Of a stretch of 64,000 bases of DNA, positions 12,892 through 27,800 are shown one piece after another (the stretch's first letter is position 1; each line of letters starts with the position of its first letter). The translations under genes were made by a program, and so were the position numbers. The DNA lies in contig NW_019774058.1 in the NCBI RefSeq assembly GCF_001039355.2, positions 351,817-415,816 of the forward strand. Direction: 5' to 3'. Under the pieces are notes generated by a model. The model did no database searches, was not told where the DNA came from, and saw nothing but the letters and a program-made list of their open reading frames with translations. The DNA comes from Lingula anatina (taxonomy: Eukaryota > Brachiopoda > Lingulata > Lingulida > Lingulidae).

Positions 12892-15800
12892 ATGGCGGAC
12901 AGCAGTCGAGAGGAAAAATTGGCTGCTGCTCGCAAGAAGGTAAATTATTTATGAGTAAAAAGAGAGAATTAGCCGGGTGCCATTTGGTTAGTTATCAAAG
13001 TCGCATGTGTACTTTATGTTGCTCTAATTTCATTAAATATTCTCTCCGACTTGAAACGCTGAAATATTTCTTGCGGCATAACGATACCCCTCCCAAATGT
13101 TTTGAGAACTTAGTTGTTTACGCCAAAACAGCTGGCTTCGTTTTATTTAAACACTAAATGATTATTCAACGCGAAATTTTTCTAGTAATATAGATGTTTG
13201 TTAAATCGTTACGTTTCTTTGAGCATGGCTTGTTAATCAACGTCTTCACGGAATTCAACCGGCGTAATAGGGCTGTGTATTCATGACGGTAATCTAATGC
13301 ATGAGGCTAATAGAAATTTTATGCATGCTTGCTTCCATTGGTGTCATATGGCCAGAGTGGTGATTTATTACCAACAACTTCTTGAGATGCATTGTTTTGA
13401 GGTTTATTAAAGCTTTCAGATAACTGAATTGTTCACCTATTAGGCTATATACAGTTAAGACGTACACTCTGGACGACAGTCTGAAGTTCTTAAATTTAAC
13501 ACGGAATAAAATTTTTTAATTGTGGTAATGAAATCACCTCTACATGGTGTAACTTGAACTGTAGGAAGGTAATTTTGATATTTCCAGTTTTTACGGTTCC
13601 AAGACAAGATTGGAGATCCACCAAGTGCTTAGCTTTTATTGAATTTGTACATTTTTAAAAAGTTAACTGTCTAGAATAAGTCAAGGAACTCAGCAATACA
13701 TTTGAAGAGACTACCGATGTCATGAGCAATAATTAGGGCCTTTTCTGTTTCCAGCTGAAGCAGTTTCAGAAGAAATCGGGGAAAACACCTTGCAATTCAC
13801 CTGCCGGAGAGAAACCAAAAACCAAGAGACAGACAACTGTAGTGGAGAATAAGAAGTATGAGGAGGGCAAGAAAAGTAATGGGAATCATTCTTCTGAGGT
13901 AAGGAGGGAATTATGGACATCATGCAATGTAATATATTTTATAACAAAAATAATTGAAAATTAATTGATTATCTTTTTTGCTTTAAACACACGAAAAAAA
14001 ATTATGACCTTACAATAATATGATGCAAAGGACAATATAATATATATATACAAGCAAAATTTTCAAGACATAATTTTTAAGGAATAGATGAGGTTGTTCT
14101 TAAGAATTATATTGAGTTTAAAGTATGTGTGCCTGAGTTGAGGAAGAAAAAAAAACATTTTGCAAAAGTAACAAGTTGTATTTTATTCAGTGACATAGTA
14201 ATAAGAAGCACCAAGCTGTCAACTATTTAAAATTAACCAGTGTTTGAAAGGAATCAAAAATAATTTCTAGCTTACCATTTTCAGCTATAAAAAATAGTGA
14301 TACTAAAACATCTTCATATATCAAGATACTAGTACTTATAATAAATTTTAGGTCATTGCCAATTCTGAATCTCATAACCAGTCTGTGGACCATGTGGAAG
14401 CTGTTCCCATGTCAGTGAATGCAGGCAGCCTCAGGTAACCCCCTATAGAGCTGCTATATTGCCTTTAGTGCTTACATCTTCCAGATTCTTGTTGAAGTTC
14501 ATGTCAGATGTGCATAGAAATAAGATGATAATAATAATGACGATGATTTGATGATAATAATGATAATAATAATTGTAACAACAGTGCTTTATTTTTGGGG
14601 TTTGATGTGCTTTTATATAGGCATTCACAAAATTCTAGTTAGATTGTAAAGGCAGGGAAAGAAATGTAAAAATGTCATAATTGTTCCTGAATCAGATTTG
14701 ATGAGATTTTTCCTCTTCATAGTCCTCCCCCATCCACAGACACCCCAGACCAATCTGTGTACAGCACACCACCTCTCAATGATTCCAACCACAGGTAAAA
14801 TATTTTATACCTAGGATCTGGTGAGAGGTATATTATCATGAATTTTCAAGCCAAATCTAATTTTCCATATCAAAAAATTTTTTTTTTTTTTTTTTTAATC
14901 ATATTGTCAACCCATCTCTTTACTTGGATTCAATGTTACCATTAGTAATTAAAGGGATAACAACTCTTTCTATGAAATCTGAAATATGAATACTAGGGGA
15001 TATGTTTAGAAAAAAAATGTTGTTTGTGATGGACTACAAAGTATGTTTAGGAAAAAAATTCTGTTGGACTTCAATGCAATTCTCATCCATTTCAGACCCA
15101 CTGCTTCTACAGAGAGTCTTCAACAACTCTCCAGACAGATCAATGGCCTTTTGTCACAGGTAATAATAGTTAATGTACATTCCACAGTAAAGAATAGTTA
15201 ATATATTTAAATTACGGCTGTAATATATAATATTTTGTAATATTTCTATTTATTGATAGTAAGTAGAGATACAGATTAAGATTGTCTTGATTTGTACTAT
15301 ATGGACTTGTTTTCATTTTAATACTGTCATAATTTGTAACACTTTTCATTTTAAATATGCAGTAGTAATGTGGTACAAGACAGTCTAGTTTATGACAGCT
15401 ACCATTATTATTTGATATACATATTACTTACATTGCTTGCTTGTTTATAGTCATGAAAGTCAGTGCATGTGCTAGTATTGCAAAGTAGTATAATTGTTAA
15501 TAATGATAACAATTATATTAATTTTTTTTCTGATTCAGTCTGATGCCTATGTGAATGGGACAATTGGCGACAAATATGATAACACTGTTGGCGAATTGGA
15601 GGTCAGTCTTTGTGTTATATCAACTATGTTCACTTTAAGATTTATAAAACTTTAAACTGTAAAACAGCCCTTTTTTACTTTCAACAGTATAGATCTAGTA
15701 CATGATTTTTCTGTATGAAAATATATTTATGTTTTTTTTTTTACATCACCTTTACAAATTCATCATCCTCTTGGTTTTAAAAAGTTATGTTAATTTGAAC

Positions 15801-18800
15801 AACTGGGGTTTACTATAAAGTTAGCCCAAAGAACAATTTCATCCATAATTCTTGTAAAACCTGAGAACGGTCGGAAAGTTTTGCATTTATAACTTGACAC
15901 AATATTTTGCTTTGAAAATCTGATCAGAACAAAAAATAAAAAAAAAGACCAATAAAGGGAATTTGTTTTCTACCACAGTATCATGATTTTTCTCATCTTA
16001 TCATAGGTTAACTTATGATGATGTTGATGATATTCAATGTTCTTATAATTAATTCGTTCATCACTGGTGAGGGGAGTCCAAATGCATGCTTTCAAGTTAC
16101 AGCTGTTGTGGTATGGTGGTACCTTGGGTGTAATATCTTATACTCTACATTTGGTTCTATTTCATATTCTCCTGTGATTTTGTCCTCAGCATGCTTACCC
16201 ACACTGTCCAAATGGACAGAAAATCAATAGCTGAAATTTAATGCGAATAAAAGATCAAATAAAGTTGGGGGAAAGACTGAAAGATGAGATGTTACTCATG
16301 TTTGATGCCTGTGATGTATGATTCTCAGGGTTCAATGTGATTATGGAGCTAATTTTTTTTTTAAATAGAAATCAAAGACTTGTAATGTTATATTGATTTT
16401 TTTAAATGAAAACAAATTGCAGAGAATTATATTTTGCAAGAAATATACTTGCTGTGTTTTATCCCTTTTGATTAGTTGTTTTTACATTGGTTTCTGTTTT
16501 TATATATATTTTTTTTTATTATTTATTAGGTGATATCTGGTGCTTTTTGTCTTCCATCTTGCTTTTTGGGAAATTGAAATCATACCACTGTTGGTTTGGG
16601 ATTCAAATTTTATCGCAGTCCTCTTTTATTTGGGGTTTAAAAGATAAATTATATTTTGGTCTCTTTATACAATTTGAATCTAGGCTAGAAATCGTGAACT
16701 CGCAGCATTATTAGAAAAACACAGCCAAAGTAACCGGCAGCTTGCAATGCATATACATGAGCTGGTAGGTATATCTGGTACCCATCTAGAATTTGCCACT
16801 TTTTTCTTTATTTATATATTTGTGTGTGTAATGATGTATTCATTTTTCTAATTTTGAATGCATTTTTTGTGCATCTTGTTATTTTTATTAATTTGGTTTC
16901 ACAGTAAAGATATTTTTCATATTATTTTTTACTGATATTTTTGGACATCTTGCTTGAAAGTCAAAATCATTCCTACTTTTTTCCCCATATCTGCCCAAAA
17001 TCTGGAATGTTTGACATTTGTGATGGATTTTTGCTTTGCCCATTCTGAGGTTTACATGTTAACCTTAAAAAATTTCCCCAAAATTCCAAATCATTTAAAT
17101 TAGTCACTTCATTTTCTTCCACTCTGGTATAATTTGGTCTTAAAGTTTTAAAATATTTTATTTACTTTAAAGTATTCTTCAGAAATTGAAGTTAGTATTT
17201 GTATATTGATTATTAGAAGTTTTCACATACATATGATATGATGCAAACATGGAGTTTTTCATGATAGAGTTGAAACTGCAAGAACTTTTTCCTAGTAATT
17301 AGGTTTAACATCTAGTAGTACTAAATATTAACTGCATGATATTCAGGTACTGATTATTAGACTGGACACTGCTAATGACTAATGCGATAACACAGAGTAA
17401 CCACGTCATTAAGCATCTCATAATATATTATTTTGATATCTCTTTTCACTAACTTTTTCCTGTTGGTCTCTTTGAAGAATGGCGGTCAAGTTCTCATAAT
17501 TTGCTGCTGCTAGTTGAGACACTGAAATTAAACAAATAATAAAAAAACACTTAATTTAGATATGTGAAATGCACCTTTGGCATTGAATGTTTTATCATCT
17601 CTGTAGGTAATAAACAAAAATTTCTTTCATATTTTTTTTTCACTGCTTGCCTGTGGCTTTTGCAGTTGACCTTTCCCCCTTTGTGTTTTCAGGATTTTTT
17701 TTGGCAGCCATACTAGACAGGGTGACAGCAAAAGGGCCTTTCTCATCCATCATATTTCATCTTGGCATAGCTAGACAAGCTTTATCAAACACATATCACT
17801 GAAATGGTTGTTTTGCATTAAAATAAGGATTATATTTATTTTAGATTATTTGTAAGATTATTAATATCACTGGCTATTTTATTTTGTCCTTAATAAATAT
17901 ATACATGTGTAAAGGTGCTCATGCCCTGTGTTGGCGTTATGTTTATTTAGGTCAAGCCCAAGGAGGGGGGGGGGTCACTGTGCTCTGTTTGATGCCCCGG
18001 AGCGCAAAGGTTCGAGTTTTTCTATAACAGCTAGCAGTTAAAATTTATTAAATGTTCCAGAAAAAACACAACACGTCACTGCAGCAACAAGTGCAGGAGG
18101 AGAGGGGAGGCTTTGAGGAACGACAGAGGAAAGAGCTGGGGGCTTTAAAAGAACAACTGCAGGTAAATTTGTTCATCACGGCTGCATAAAACATTCAAGT
18201 TGAATTATTAAGTTTGATTTGATTGCATTGAAATGTAAAATCAGGTTGAAAAACATCGATATAAGTCTACGTCTGTAAAGACACGATGATTACATCTAAA
18301 TGGAAAAAAGCCAAGCATTTATATCATTTCTTCTAGTTTAATGAAATAACTTGTGGCAACTTCTTTTAGGTTCATATCCAAACCATAGGCATCCTGGTTG
18401 CTGAGAAGACAGAGCTACAGTCTAGTGTAAACCAGAGTCAGCGCATGGCTCAACAGAGGCTCAGTATGTCACACCTAAAACAATGTCACAATCACTGCAG
18501 TGTTGCACCTAAAACAATGTCACAATCACTGCAGTGTTGCACCTAAAGCAATGTCACACCCAGTTGAATTTCATATCTAACACAATGCGCAACTCCCATA
18601 TTGTTTAGATTAAAATGTCACCTATTTCTGAATCAAAGAACTGTGTAGCATATAAACTTGAGTGAATTTTAGATCCATGTCAATGTTGATAATAAAGTTA
18701 ACATTTATTCTTTATCTCTCATGCTAAATATGTTGCATTCTCTGTAGCTGAGATAGAGGAGCTCTCTGGGCGTCTGAAGGCATCGAGACAGCGGGTGGCT

Positions 18801-21800
18801 GACCTTGAGCGGGACTTATCGTCAATCTCTACATCTAGTCAACAGTTTGAAAAGGTAGGCTGGCTTTGATATGTGAAGACCTGGACAGACATACTGTAAA
18901 CTTTTAAATACAACTGGAAATTTGGAATGGCAGTTACAGAAAGTTTGCTGAATTGGAGAACTAAAAAAATTTTTGGGGAAGGAAGATTTTGCTTTACTGA
19001 CTGACTAAATTCAAAATGAGGGCTCTTAAAATTGTTGCCCATCTTTTGGACTGGCTGAAAAGAATTTTCTACAAGTCTTTGAAAATTTTATTAGTCATGA
19101 CTGACAGGATGGACAGTTTCAGCAAGTCTGACTGAACAATTTTTAACACGCTTATATTTAGATTGAATGTTGTTACTTGTTATAATTATTTAAAAATATA
19201 ATTCTCAATGGTTTTGGTTAAGGAAAACCTTGTTGCTGAAGGTAAAATTGTAGTAATATCAGGAAAATTAATCTTTTAAGCTGTTTGAAATCTAACATGC
19301 ATTATACAGTCTGTGCCATATACTTTTCAACTTACTGGCCATCCGGGCCACCAGGGTCTCCCAATCCACTGTTGAAGTCAAATTTCTGATTTTTCAAAAA
19401 TTTGTTTAAACATTGAGATTAAAGAGACTTCCTATTATAAAATTGGAATAAAAATATGGTATTTTGAAGAGATATTTATTCCCATACATACCAGAACATG
19501 AAATTCAGATTTTTTTTTCACATTTTATAGTCTTCCATTGTACTTTGTCAGAAATCTTTGAAAGATTTCTTAACACCTCTTGTTGGTTTTGTTTGGACAA
19601 CTCATCACTCTTTCCATTATAATACCAGTAAAATTAAATCAACATTTTTCAGAGCGATAGCATAAAAAAATGAGCATATACTTCCCACCAATGCTGCACC
19701 TACTTGCTCATGGACAGATGTTGATGCAACAAATTGTTTGAAAGTTGGAGTTTGATTTAAAAAAAAACATTTAGCCTGAACATTAAAAAATGATTTTGAG
19801 TACATGTTAAAGCTGAAAATATCTACTGGCCAAGTCGGGGCTAAAACTGACTGTTTTCAGAAGTAGCACCGGTCCGGTCCAATTTTGACTGGCATTGGCA
19901 GTCAGGCAAGTGGATAACATTGCAGACTGATTATATGCCTTTAATGGTCAAAAAGATATGCATGGTCAATTAGACAGTTTGTAACATGCTATTTCTTTCT
20001 TTTCAGTCCTCAAAAGAATACTCTAAGGAAATTGATAGACTAAAGCTTGACCTCTACAAGCTCAAGTAAGTATAAAGTGTGTAGAATCTTTAAGTTAGTA
20101 TTATGCAAACTGTATAGAATCTTATAAAAAATGATTAGATACATTTTAAATATATTGCATGACATTGACTCCAGCAAATCCATATCTCTGGAATATAAAT
20201 AACTTTGAAGGGGAGATTTTTCTTCAAGTTTAATTTGTTTATCACTTGATGTTTGCATACTGGAAGGAATAAAAAGATTATAGGAATTTTAAAATGTGAT
20301 TATGAACATGTTAAATGTGAATCCCATTTATAATCTTTTTACTCATTTGAATGACATTTTTTTTCTTTATCTATAATAGTAAAACAAGCGAAGAGACGAA
20401 GCAGCAGAACTCTGAACTTCAAGAAAAGCTCCATTCCAAAGTATCCGAGTGCTCAGGCCTAGAACAGGCAGTGCAGGATCTGAAGAGCAAGTTGGAGATG
20501 ACAGAGGTTTACGTACAGCAGGTCAGTGTTCTCTCATCGGCTGTGTGTTCACACTGGGCTTGATAAGACTGGCTGGATACAATATTACTTGCTTCATTGT
20601 GAATTTCAGTTCAAAGCAGTTCTGTGTGAAGTCATTCTTTAATGTGAGTTTTTGGCATTAACAATTGTGATAAACTCAAATTGTATTCAATTTGGTGCAC
20701 TTGGATTAAAATTGAAAATCAAAAAAGTTTTGTCAGTTTTTCGCTAGCCTCAGAAATATGTGTATATCACGTAACTCATAGTGTAATATTATTGTTTTCT
20801 TTTGTCTTATCTCTACATTTGTTGGAGGTAGTAACTTCTTTATGGTAACAAAAGATCAAGTAGAACATTTTAACATCCCCCTCCCCCCCAAAAAAAATTA
20901 AAAGTCATTTGGTCAAAGTTAGAAATAATTTTTCAATTCTTTTACTTCTAGTTGTCAAATAAAGAGGGATCGACAGACACCAACCTTCTGGAAAAACTCC
21001 AAGAAGAAAAAATATCTTTACAAACCAAGGTGGATCAGGTAAGGAGCTTTTGACACCACAGCAAGGCTGAAATATAACCCCCCCCCTTTCCTTCTTCTCT
21101 TTTTTTTTCAAATGCCTGGAATGATTAATTTCTATTATTTACCCTGGTACTGTCATTGGCTATATGAAAAGGGTGAGGAACAAATAAATATATGAATAGA
21201 TAGAGAAATAAATCAATAAATTTTATTAAATAAATAAACAAGAAATTAAGATACAAAAACTGAGTTATTGGAGTAGGTTAAAATGTGTTAGGTATAATGT
21301 ATGGCAAGGTTATATTTCAATGTACAACTGACTGCTTAAGATATAAATTCATATTATATTGAACGCTGTATGTGTTTGAGTGTGTTGCTGGTATTTGAAT
21401 AATTTACATGTCTGTCAGAAGATAATTCCGTTGAGTATTTGAATACAGATTTCTATACAAGCCATTGAAACAGCTACTACCTTGCATTGTATCAGTCTTG
21501 GCTCTGTAAAACAATTTTATCCTAACTTCATTGCTGGAAAAAATTACTTAAATTTTTAAAACAAACAAACAGTTGCTGTGATAAATTTCCTTATTTTTTT
21601 AAAACATATTTTTCTTCTCTTACCAGCGTACATATATCATACCTTAAGCATTTGGTTAAAAAATTAATTATGAACTTGTTTCTTGATATATGAAATAATA
21701 TTATATTGTATTTAATGACATTCCAGTATTTGTAAACAGTGAAAGGTATTATAATTGTTATGCTTACACATCTGGACATACGTCTTAAACACCTTATTGA

Positions 21801-24800
21801 ATAGGCATGACTAAGAGTGAAGGTATTTTTTTATATAATTATTTTTTACAATAGGAATTATGTTTTTATTTATTAATTGTCACATAGCAGGAATTATTGT
21901 ATAGAATTTGACAACTAGAAAAGAACGTGGGGTTTGCTAAAGCTGCACTGCATACATTACAAATCAAACATTTTCTATGATGAGGGCTTTATCTTGAAAC
22001 CCTATAAATAATTCATGAAAAAAACAGATGATGTAAAAGTTGGATTGCAATCCACATGTTATATATGTACACATATGGGAAGCCCATGGTTACTAGAGAC
22101 AAAATTTTCAGATGAAAATGTTGATGGTTCTTTTGATTTCTTAAAGCGATATGAGAAGAAATTGTGAGAATATGACAAGGAGTGACAAAATTCTCCAGAA
22201 TATATGAGTACAGTTGTCATTATTTTCAATGACACGTGTCTAATCTGAATTTTCCTGCAGGGTATTCAGTATGTGACTTTTAATGACAGAACACAGTCAC
22301 AGTGCTGACTTTATGTCTACCTGGAAAGATAAATGTTGGAACTGTATTTAGAAACTACAAGTGATGATCCAGGATTTAAACATATTATTGCTATTATAAT
22401 AATTGTAGTTGCGATATTTCTAAGATGCCTCTAAACCACCATGATGGTCAGCGTAAGTTGGAGCATGAAGCCATGCTGTTACATTATCTCTTGCAGTACG
22501 CAGAGTCATTCCAGAAGTTAACAACCGAGAGGGACCAACTTGCCGAACAATATCAACAGTATATTAACCAGTTACAGCAGCAACAACAGCAGCTAGTCAG
22601 CCAGGTAAGAAACACTATTGTACATGATTGAAGCTGATCAATAATAACGAGAAATTTCAGCCAGAATGTAAAAGTTGTAAGTAATAAAAGCAATTCTGCT
22701 TCTTGATTTACCTTAAATGTTGAAATGAAAGCCTGCTTTTGTCTACCATCAAAAAGCAGTGTAGCAGTTAGATTAAATTGTAGTGCACATGGCAGTGTAT
22801 ATAACTGTAACAACGAACTGTTGAACAATAATGTAGCCTGAAGAAAAGACAGGGATGGTAAAAATAAATTCCTAAATTTACTGAAAATACTTACTACATT
22901 AAAAGATAAGGAATTAGAATAAGTTAATTAAATGTGGTACAATAATTGTAGACACTGATATTTAAGCCATGCAGTTTATAAGTATGTTATATTATTCACT
23001 TATTATGATTCTGAAAGTTGGTATAGCAGTCTGCCTGGTCACTAGACCTAGGTCAGGACATTGTCCACTAAAGCCCTCTTTACACTGAACTGCATCCTTT
23101 CTGTGTTCTGTGGCACAATTGAGCATCACTTTGGTTGCAGATGCTCAATGTTCTGCCAGTTGTTAGCATGTAAAGAATGTTTTTTTTTTGTTCTGGACGC
23201 TGTCCAGTGTAAAGGGGGCTTAAGGGTGCTTTCCCAGAGATTTAGATCGATCTAAAGATTAAGTTTTAGATCGACCTAACTCTCTGGGGGTTCAGGCTAA
23301 ATTGCAGCCAGCCGAGCGGACACCATAGTTAATTATCCCCCTACAGCTTTTAGTAGGCGGGACAGACGCTTAAGCCGGCCAAGCTGACAGTAATCTAGTG
23401 AGACTCCCCACAGGGATAGATCGATCTAAAATCTATGGAAATGGGGTGTAAGTGTCAATGCTTTGACTGGACTAGCTTGGAGTTAATGTTTAACAGGCTT
23501 CTGCCACGAAAAGAAAGTCCTATTATGATTGTCATATCTCAATCATAAAACCCTAATATATCAATAACAGTAAAACAAATTTGCTCTGACTTTTTCATTT
23601 ATATTTGATCAATATTGATTTTTAAGCATGAATTGTTTATGTGGGATTTGGTTAAGATATATGGTGTATTGCAATAGATATATTTAATTAATTTCTACAG
23701 CTGTTATTTCGCATTGATCCCAAAACTATAATATGTGCATGTTTATAATGAACATGTTTATTTTGGATTAACCTGAATATGTGATAATATTATGTGGCAA
23801 ATTAAATCACATGATACTGGACGTTGCAATATTATGACTTACCCATTTCTTGTTATAATTAGTTACTGGATGTGGTATTTTCCATTTTAAGATACAATAG
23901 TTATTGAAAGACAATGTTCTTCAGGTGATATGAGTGAGAGAACAGAAAAGAATGTCTAATACACTATTCTACATGTAGTATGTGTAATATGATTTTTTAA
24001 TATGAAATATACTTGGACTGTAGAGTTGTGAGATAACAAAACTGGTTTTTGATATGATTGTATAATTTTTAGTAATTTTCATGACGTTTAACATTGAAAT
24101 TGGTATATCAAGCAACACAACAATGACCCGGATTTGTGTCAGACTCTGTATTTGCCTGTGTACATTTCATATTACATTCATTACACACCTGAGCATGAAA
24201 TTAGGTCAAGGTGAAGGTCAATATGATATCAACTAGCTTGCCTGTGTGGCACCATTAAGAAGGTGTCGTTAACATTCAGCTGTAAGTTTAAACTCATTCT
24301 GGCTTAAGCAGTAGTGTATTGATGTTGAATTTACAGTTACAATATATAAGGCCCTTGTAGTGGTGGTATTAGACAGGGTTTTATAAAGTAAATTTCATGT
24401 TTAGGTGCTATATTTAGTTCTGTCAGCTTAGTGAGGTGGGCAGTGTTTTATGGGGCAACCCAAAAATCTGGTGATGAGTGTGAAGTGGCATTTATTGAGA
24501 AAAAAGTTTGAATTTTATGTTGATGTGATAACAGAACGTGATTTCAGGGTGAAGAGGCCTGAATATTGGAGGGACAGCATTGACAGGTGGGAATAGTATG
24601 GGAGCACTTTATGTCATGGACTGCAAAATATATTCGTGTCTGGTTCTGGTGCTAATGATAACATATATTTGGCATATGAATGGGCAGAGTTTAACTATGC
24701 CATACCTTTTAGTTGATTTCAAATATTCATGTCATTGTGTTTTTATTTAGTGAAAAGATTTTTCTGTCATATATATCAACACAAATATCTGAAGCTGGCT

Positions 24801-27800
24801 AGATAAACAATTAAAGATGTATTCAGTTTAATATGGTTATTAAATGAAGCTATTTTATTATTATTTTAATCTGACTGTCAGGCAGGCTTGAAGTAAATTA
24901 AGCAGTTAGAGAAAAATACATAATCAGATATGTTTTGGTGAAAAAAAAAGGATCAAAGAAGGCAATAATCATACGAGTGAAATTGTGTATGCTGTCTGTT
25001 TGATAAATTCACTGTGGTGTCATGTTTATTTAGTGGTGCTTAATAATATTATATAAAATATTATTTATTTAAAAGTCTCATGCTAGACAATATTTATATA
25101 AAGCAAGCCATAGTTTCTTCATACAACTAGCACTCACCTATGGGTTAGTCTCTGTGTACATAATAACTATCACTGCCAAGTAAGTGTATTTATCTGCTGC
25201 AACTACAATAGCCGGCTCCCACCTTAGATAGCAGAGATAAAGATGGAATTCATAGATCAGCTTCAGGCAATAATGTATTTATATTATGAATTAAACCTTT
25301 TCATGACGGGAGAGTTTGCTTGGGTTGGTAGAGTTCAGCTTATATACTGTTACATATTATATGTCTTGATTATAATATAATAAAACCAACTTACATATGC
25401 TTTCTATGAAAGCAAATAGTTAATTACAGATATAACTCATGAAATTTATCTATAAAATTGACACATGTTTCTTATCATGGTGCCCCAGATAAATTGTTTG
25501 CAAACTCTTTTGATTAATTCAAGTTGGTAGCTTACAAAACCTAGGCTGCATTTTAGTTAGTGCTTTTACCAACATTGATAAATATTGCAATAAACAGATA
25601 ATAACTAGGTTGGAGATGGTTAGGTCATGTTATCATGGTAAATATCTTTTTAATTAGAACAGTTACTGTGTTATCTTGTCTGGTATTTCTCCACTTTTGT
25701 ATTAAGGATCAGGGGATTTTTGGTCCTCATTTGTTAGTTTTTAGGCATAATTTCACCTGAAAAAAACTCTGTCAGCATTTTTGATGTTTTTTGGGATTTG
25801 CATTGGTTCCAGGTTTGAACACTGCCTATTGATTTTCACTGTCCATTTATTCCAGATCAATGTATTGACTGAAGAGAAAGAGAAGCTGTTGCTAAGAGAG
25901 CAGGAGTTGGAAGCTGCATTGAAGACAGCCCAGGAGAAAGCAGGTATGTGGGGCAGGCTGGTGTGAGGGGATATGGGGGACTTGGAAATAGCATGAATTA
26001 GTTGTAAATGTGGAATATACAGATTGTGGGGTTATTGTCATTTGTGTGCTCTCTCTTTTTTTCTCTCTCTCTCTCTCTCTCAGCACAGATACTGGCTAGG
26101 TATTAGCTCAAAGCGGAATCAAAAGATGAAAGATTAATTATATATGGATTCTAATTTAATGCATTGTGTAAGAAGCAGAAAAACTATAATTTACAAACTT
26201 AGCATTGAAGAGATTCTCTCATTCCGGCATGGAACAGCATTTGATTAAATTAATAAGCAGCATTCATTTGTTGTTGTTTCTTCAAGTTTTGTGTAAACAT
26301 TTTAGAAGCTCAGGCACAGAAGGCAGAGGAACTTAATGACCAATCAAAGCCAGCAGAAGTAGCGAGTCCTGAGGTGCTGGAACAAATCGAGAAGTTGAAG
26401 GTGGAATATGACGCCCTTTCACGGAAGTATCAAACTCAGGTTAATGACAACTCACAGCTAAGCAGGTAAGCTGAAAATAGTTTGATTATATGTTTGGATC
26501 TCTGGCATAGAATTTTTATTCTATATTGACTTTGGATATTAGATTTACATTTATTTTAAGCCATTGGAAACACTCAAATTAAACACTTGATAATGCAAAG
26601 AAGTTCAAAATTGGGTGTTTCAATAAATAAAGTATGATCTGATATTCAGAGATAAGTTAGCCAGTTTTTATTTCTGCACAAAGTTATTTATTTCACTAAA
26701 CTCAGTTCTTTTAGATGACTCATTTGTGGTGTTGAGCTGAAATATGTTGACATTTGCAACAAAAATTTTGTAGTTCTTTTCCATGTAAATGGCCTCTTGC
26801 TAAAACTCACTTGACTCTCTATCATTTTTGTGTAACAGAATAAATAAGTTATGTATTAAAAATAATTTCACAGGTTGATAAGCGAGAAAGAAGGAAGAAT
26901 CATGGAACTGGAAAGCACCTTGTCCAGAGTTGGGGAGGACTCTATAGACAAAGATGAACTGTTAGAGAGCATGCAGAGTGACAAGGTGGCCCTGAGTAGG
27001 GCAATGGCACAAAATAAGGACCTGAAACAGCAGCTAGCTGAATTGCAAAATGGTTTTGTAAAGCTGGTAGGTGCTGGCTTAAGAAACATCATGTATCAAT
27101 ATTAAGTGATAGGAAATTTAAATTTGGAATAAAATATGACTCTCAATGATAGCAAAAAAGAAAATTAAATAAATGAAATTTTAATAAGCCTCGATATTTA
27201 TATATATATATGTGGTTATATATTCTGTATGTGTGTTTTATTTTAGAAATGATATTGGGGAAAAATCTATTTATGAGCACATTTGGATTGGCTTCAGTAA
27301 ATTAAGATTTACTAAATGATGTGTGAAAACCAAATGAGTTAACCATGATCAATATTATTGATTCAGTTAGTATATTTATGCCAGAAAGTTACAATGATTT
27401 CTGTTATGTGGTCTTCAAAGAAAAATATGTACTTATAGTTTAGAGTATGTTTAAGATATAAATGCACTAAATTATCTACAAATATGAAAGATATGATTTT
27501 GCTTTAGAACTAAAATGTCGATGCCCATGTTTCACTTTCAGAGCAATGAAAGCATGGAGCTGACCACTGATTTACAGTCAGAGAAACATGTGTCCCGTGA
27601 ACTGGCCACCAGACTCTCCCAGCAGGAGGACGAACTCAAAGAGATACGAGAACATGTAAGTACTCAATATAACATGTGTGTAGAGAACTGGCCACCAGAC
27701 TCTCCCAGCAGGAAGACGAACTCAAAGAGATACGAGAACATGTAAGTACTCACTATAACATATGTCCTGCGAACTGGCCACCAGACTCCTAGCAGGGGGA

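Noticed and set aside
18000-18030. A GGTTCGAG motif resembling the T-loop of a tRNA
   Set aside because: I could not pair an acceptor stem, D arm or anticodon arm around it. The same applies to GGTTCGAATGAACC at about 61271.
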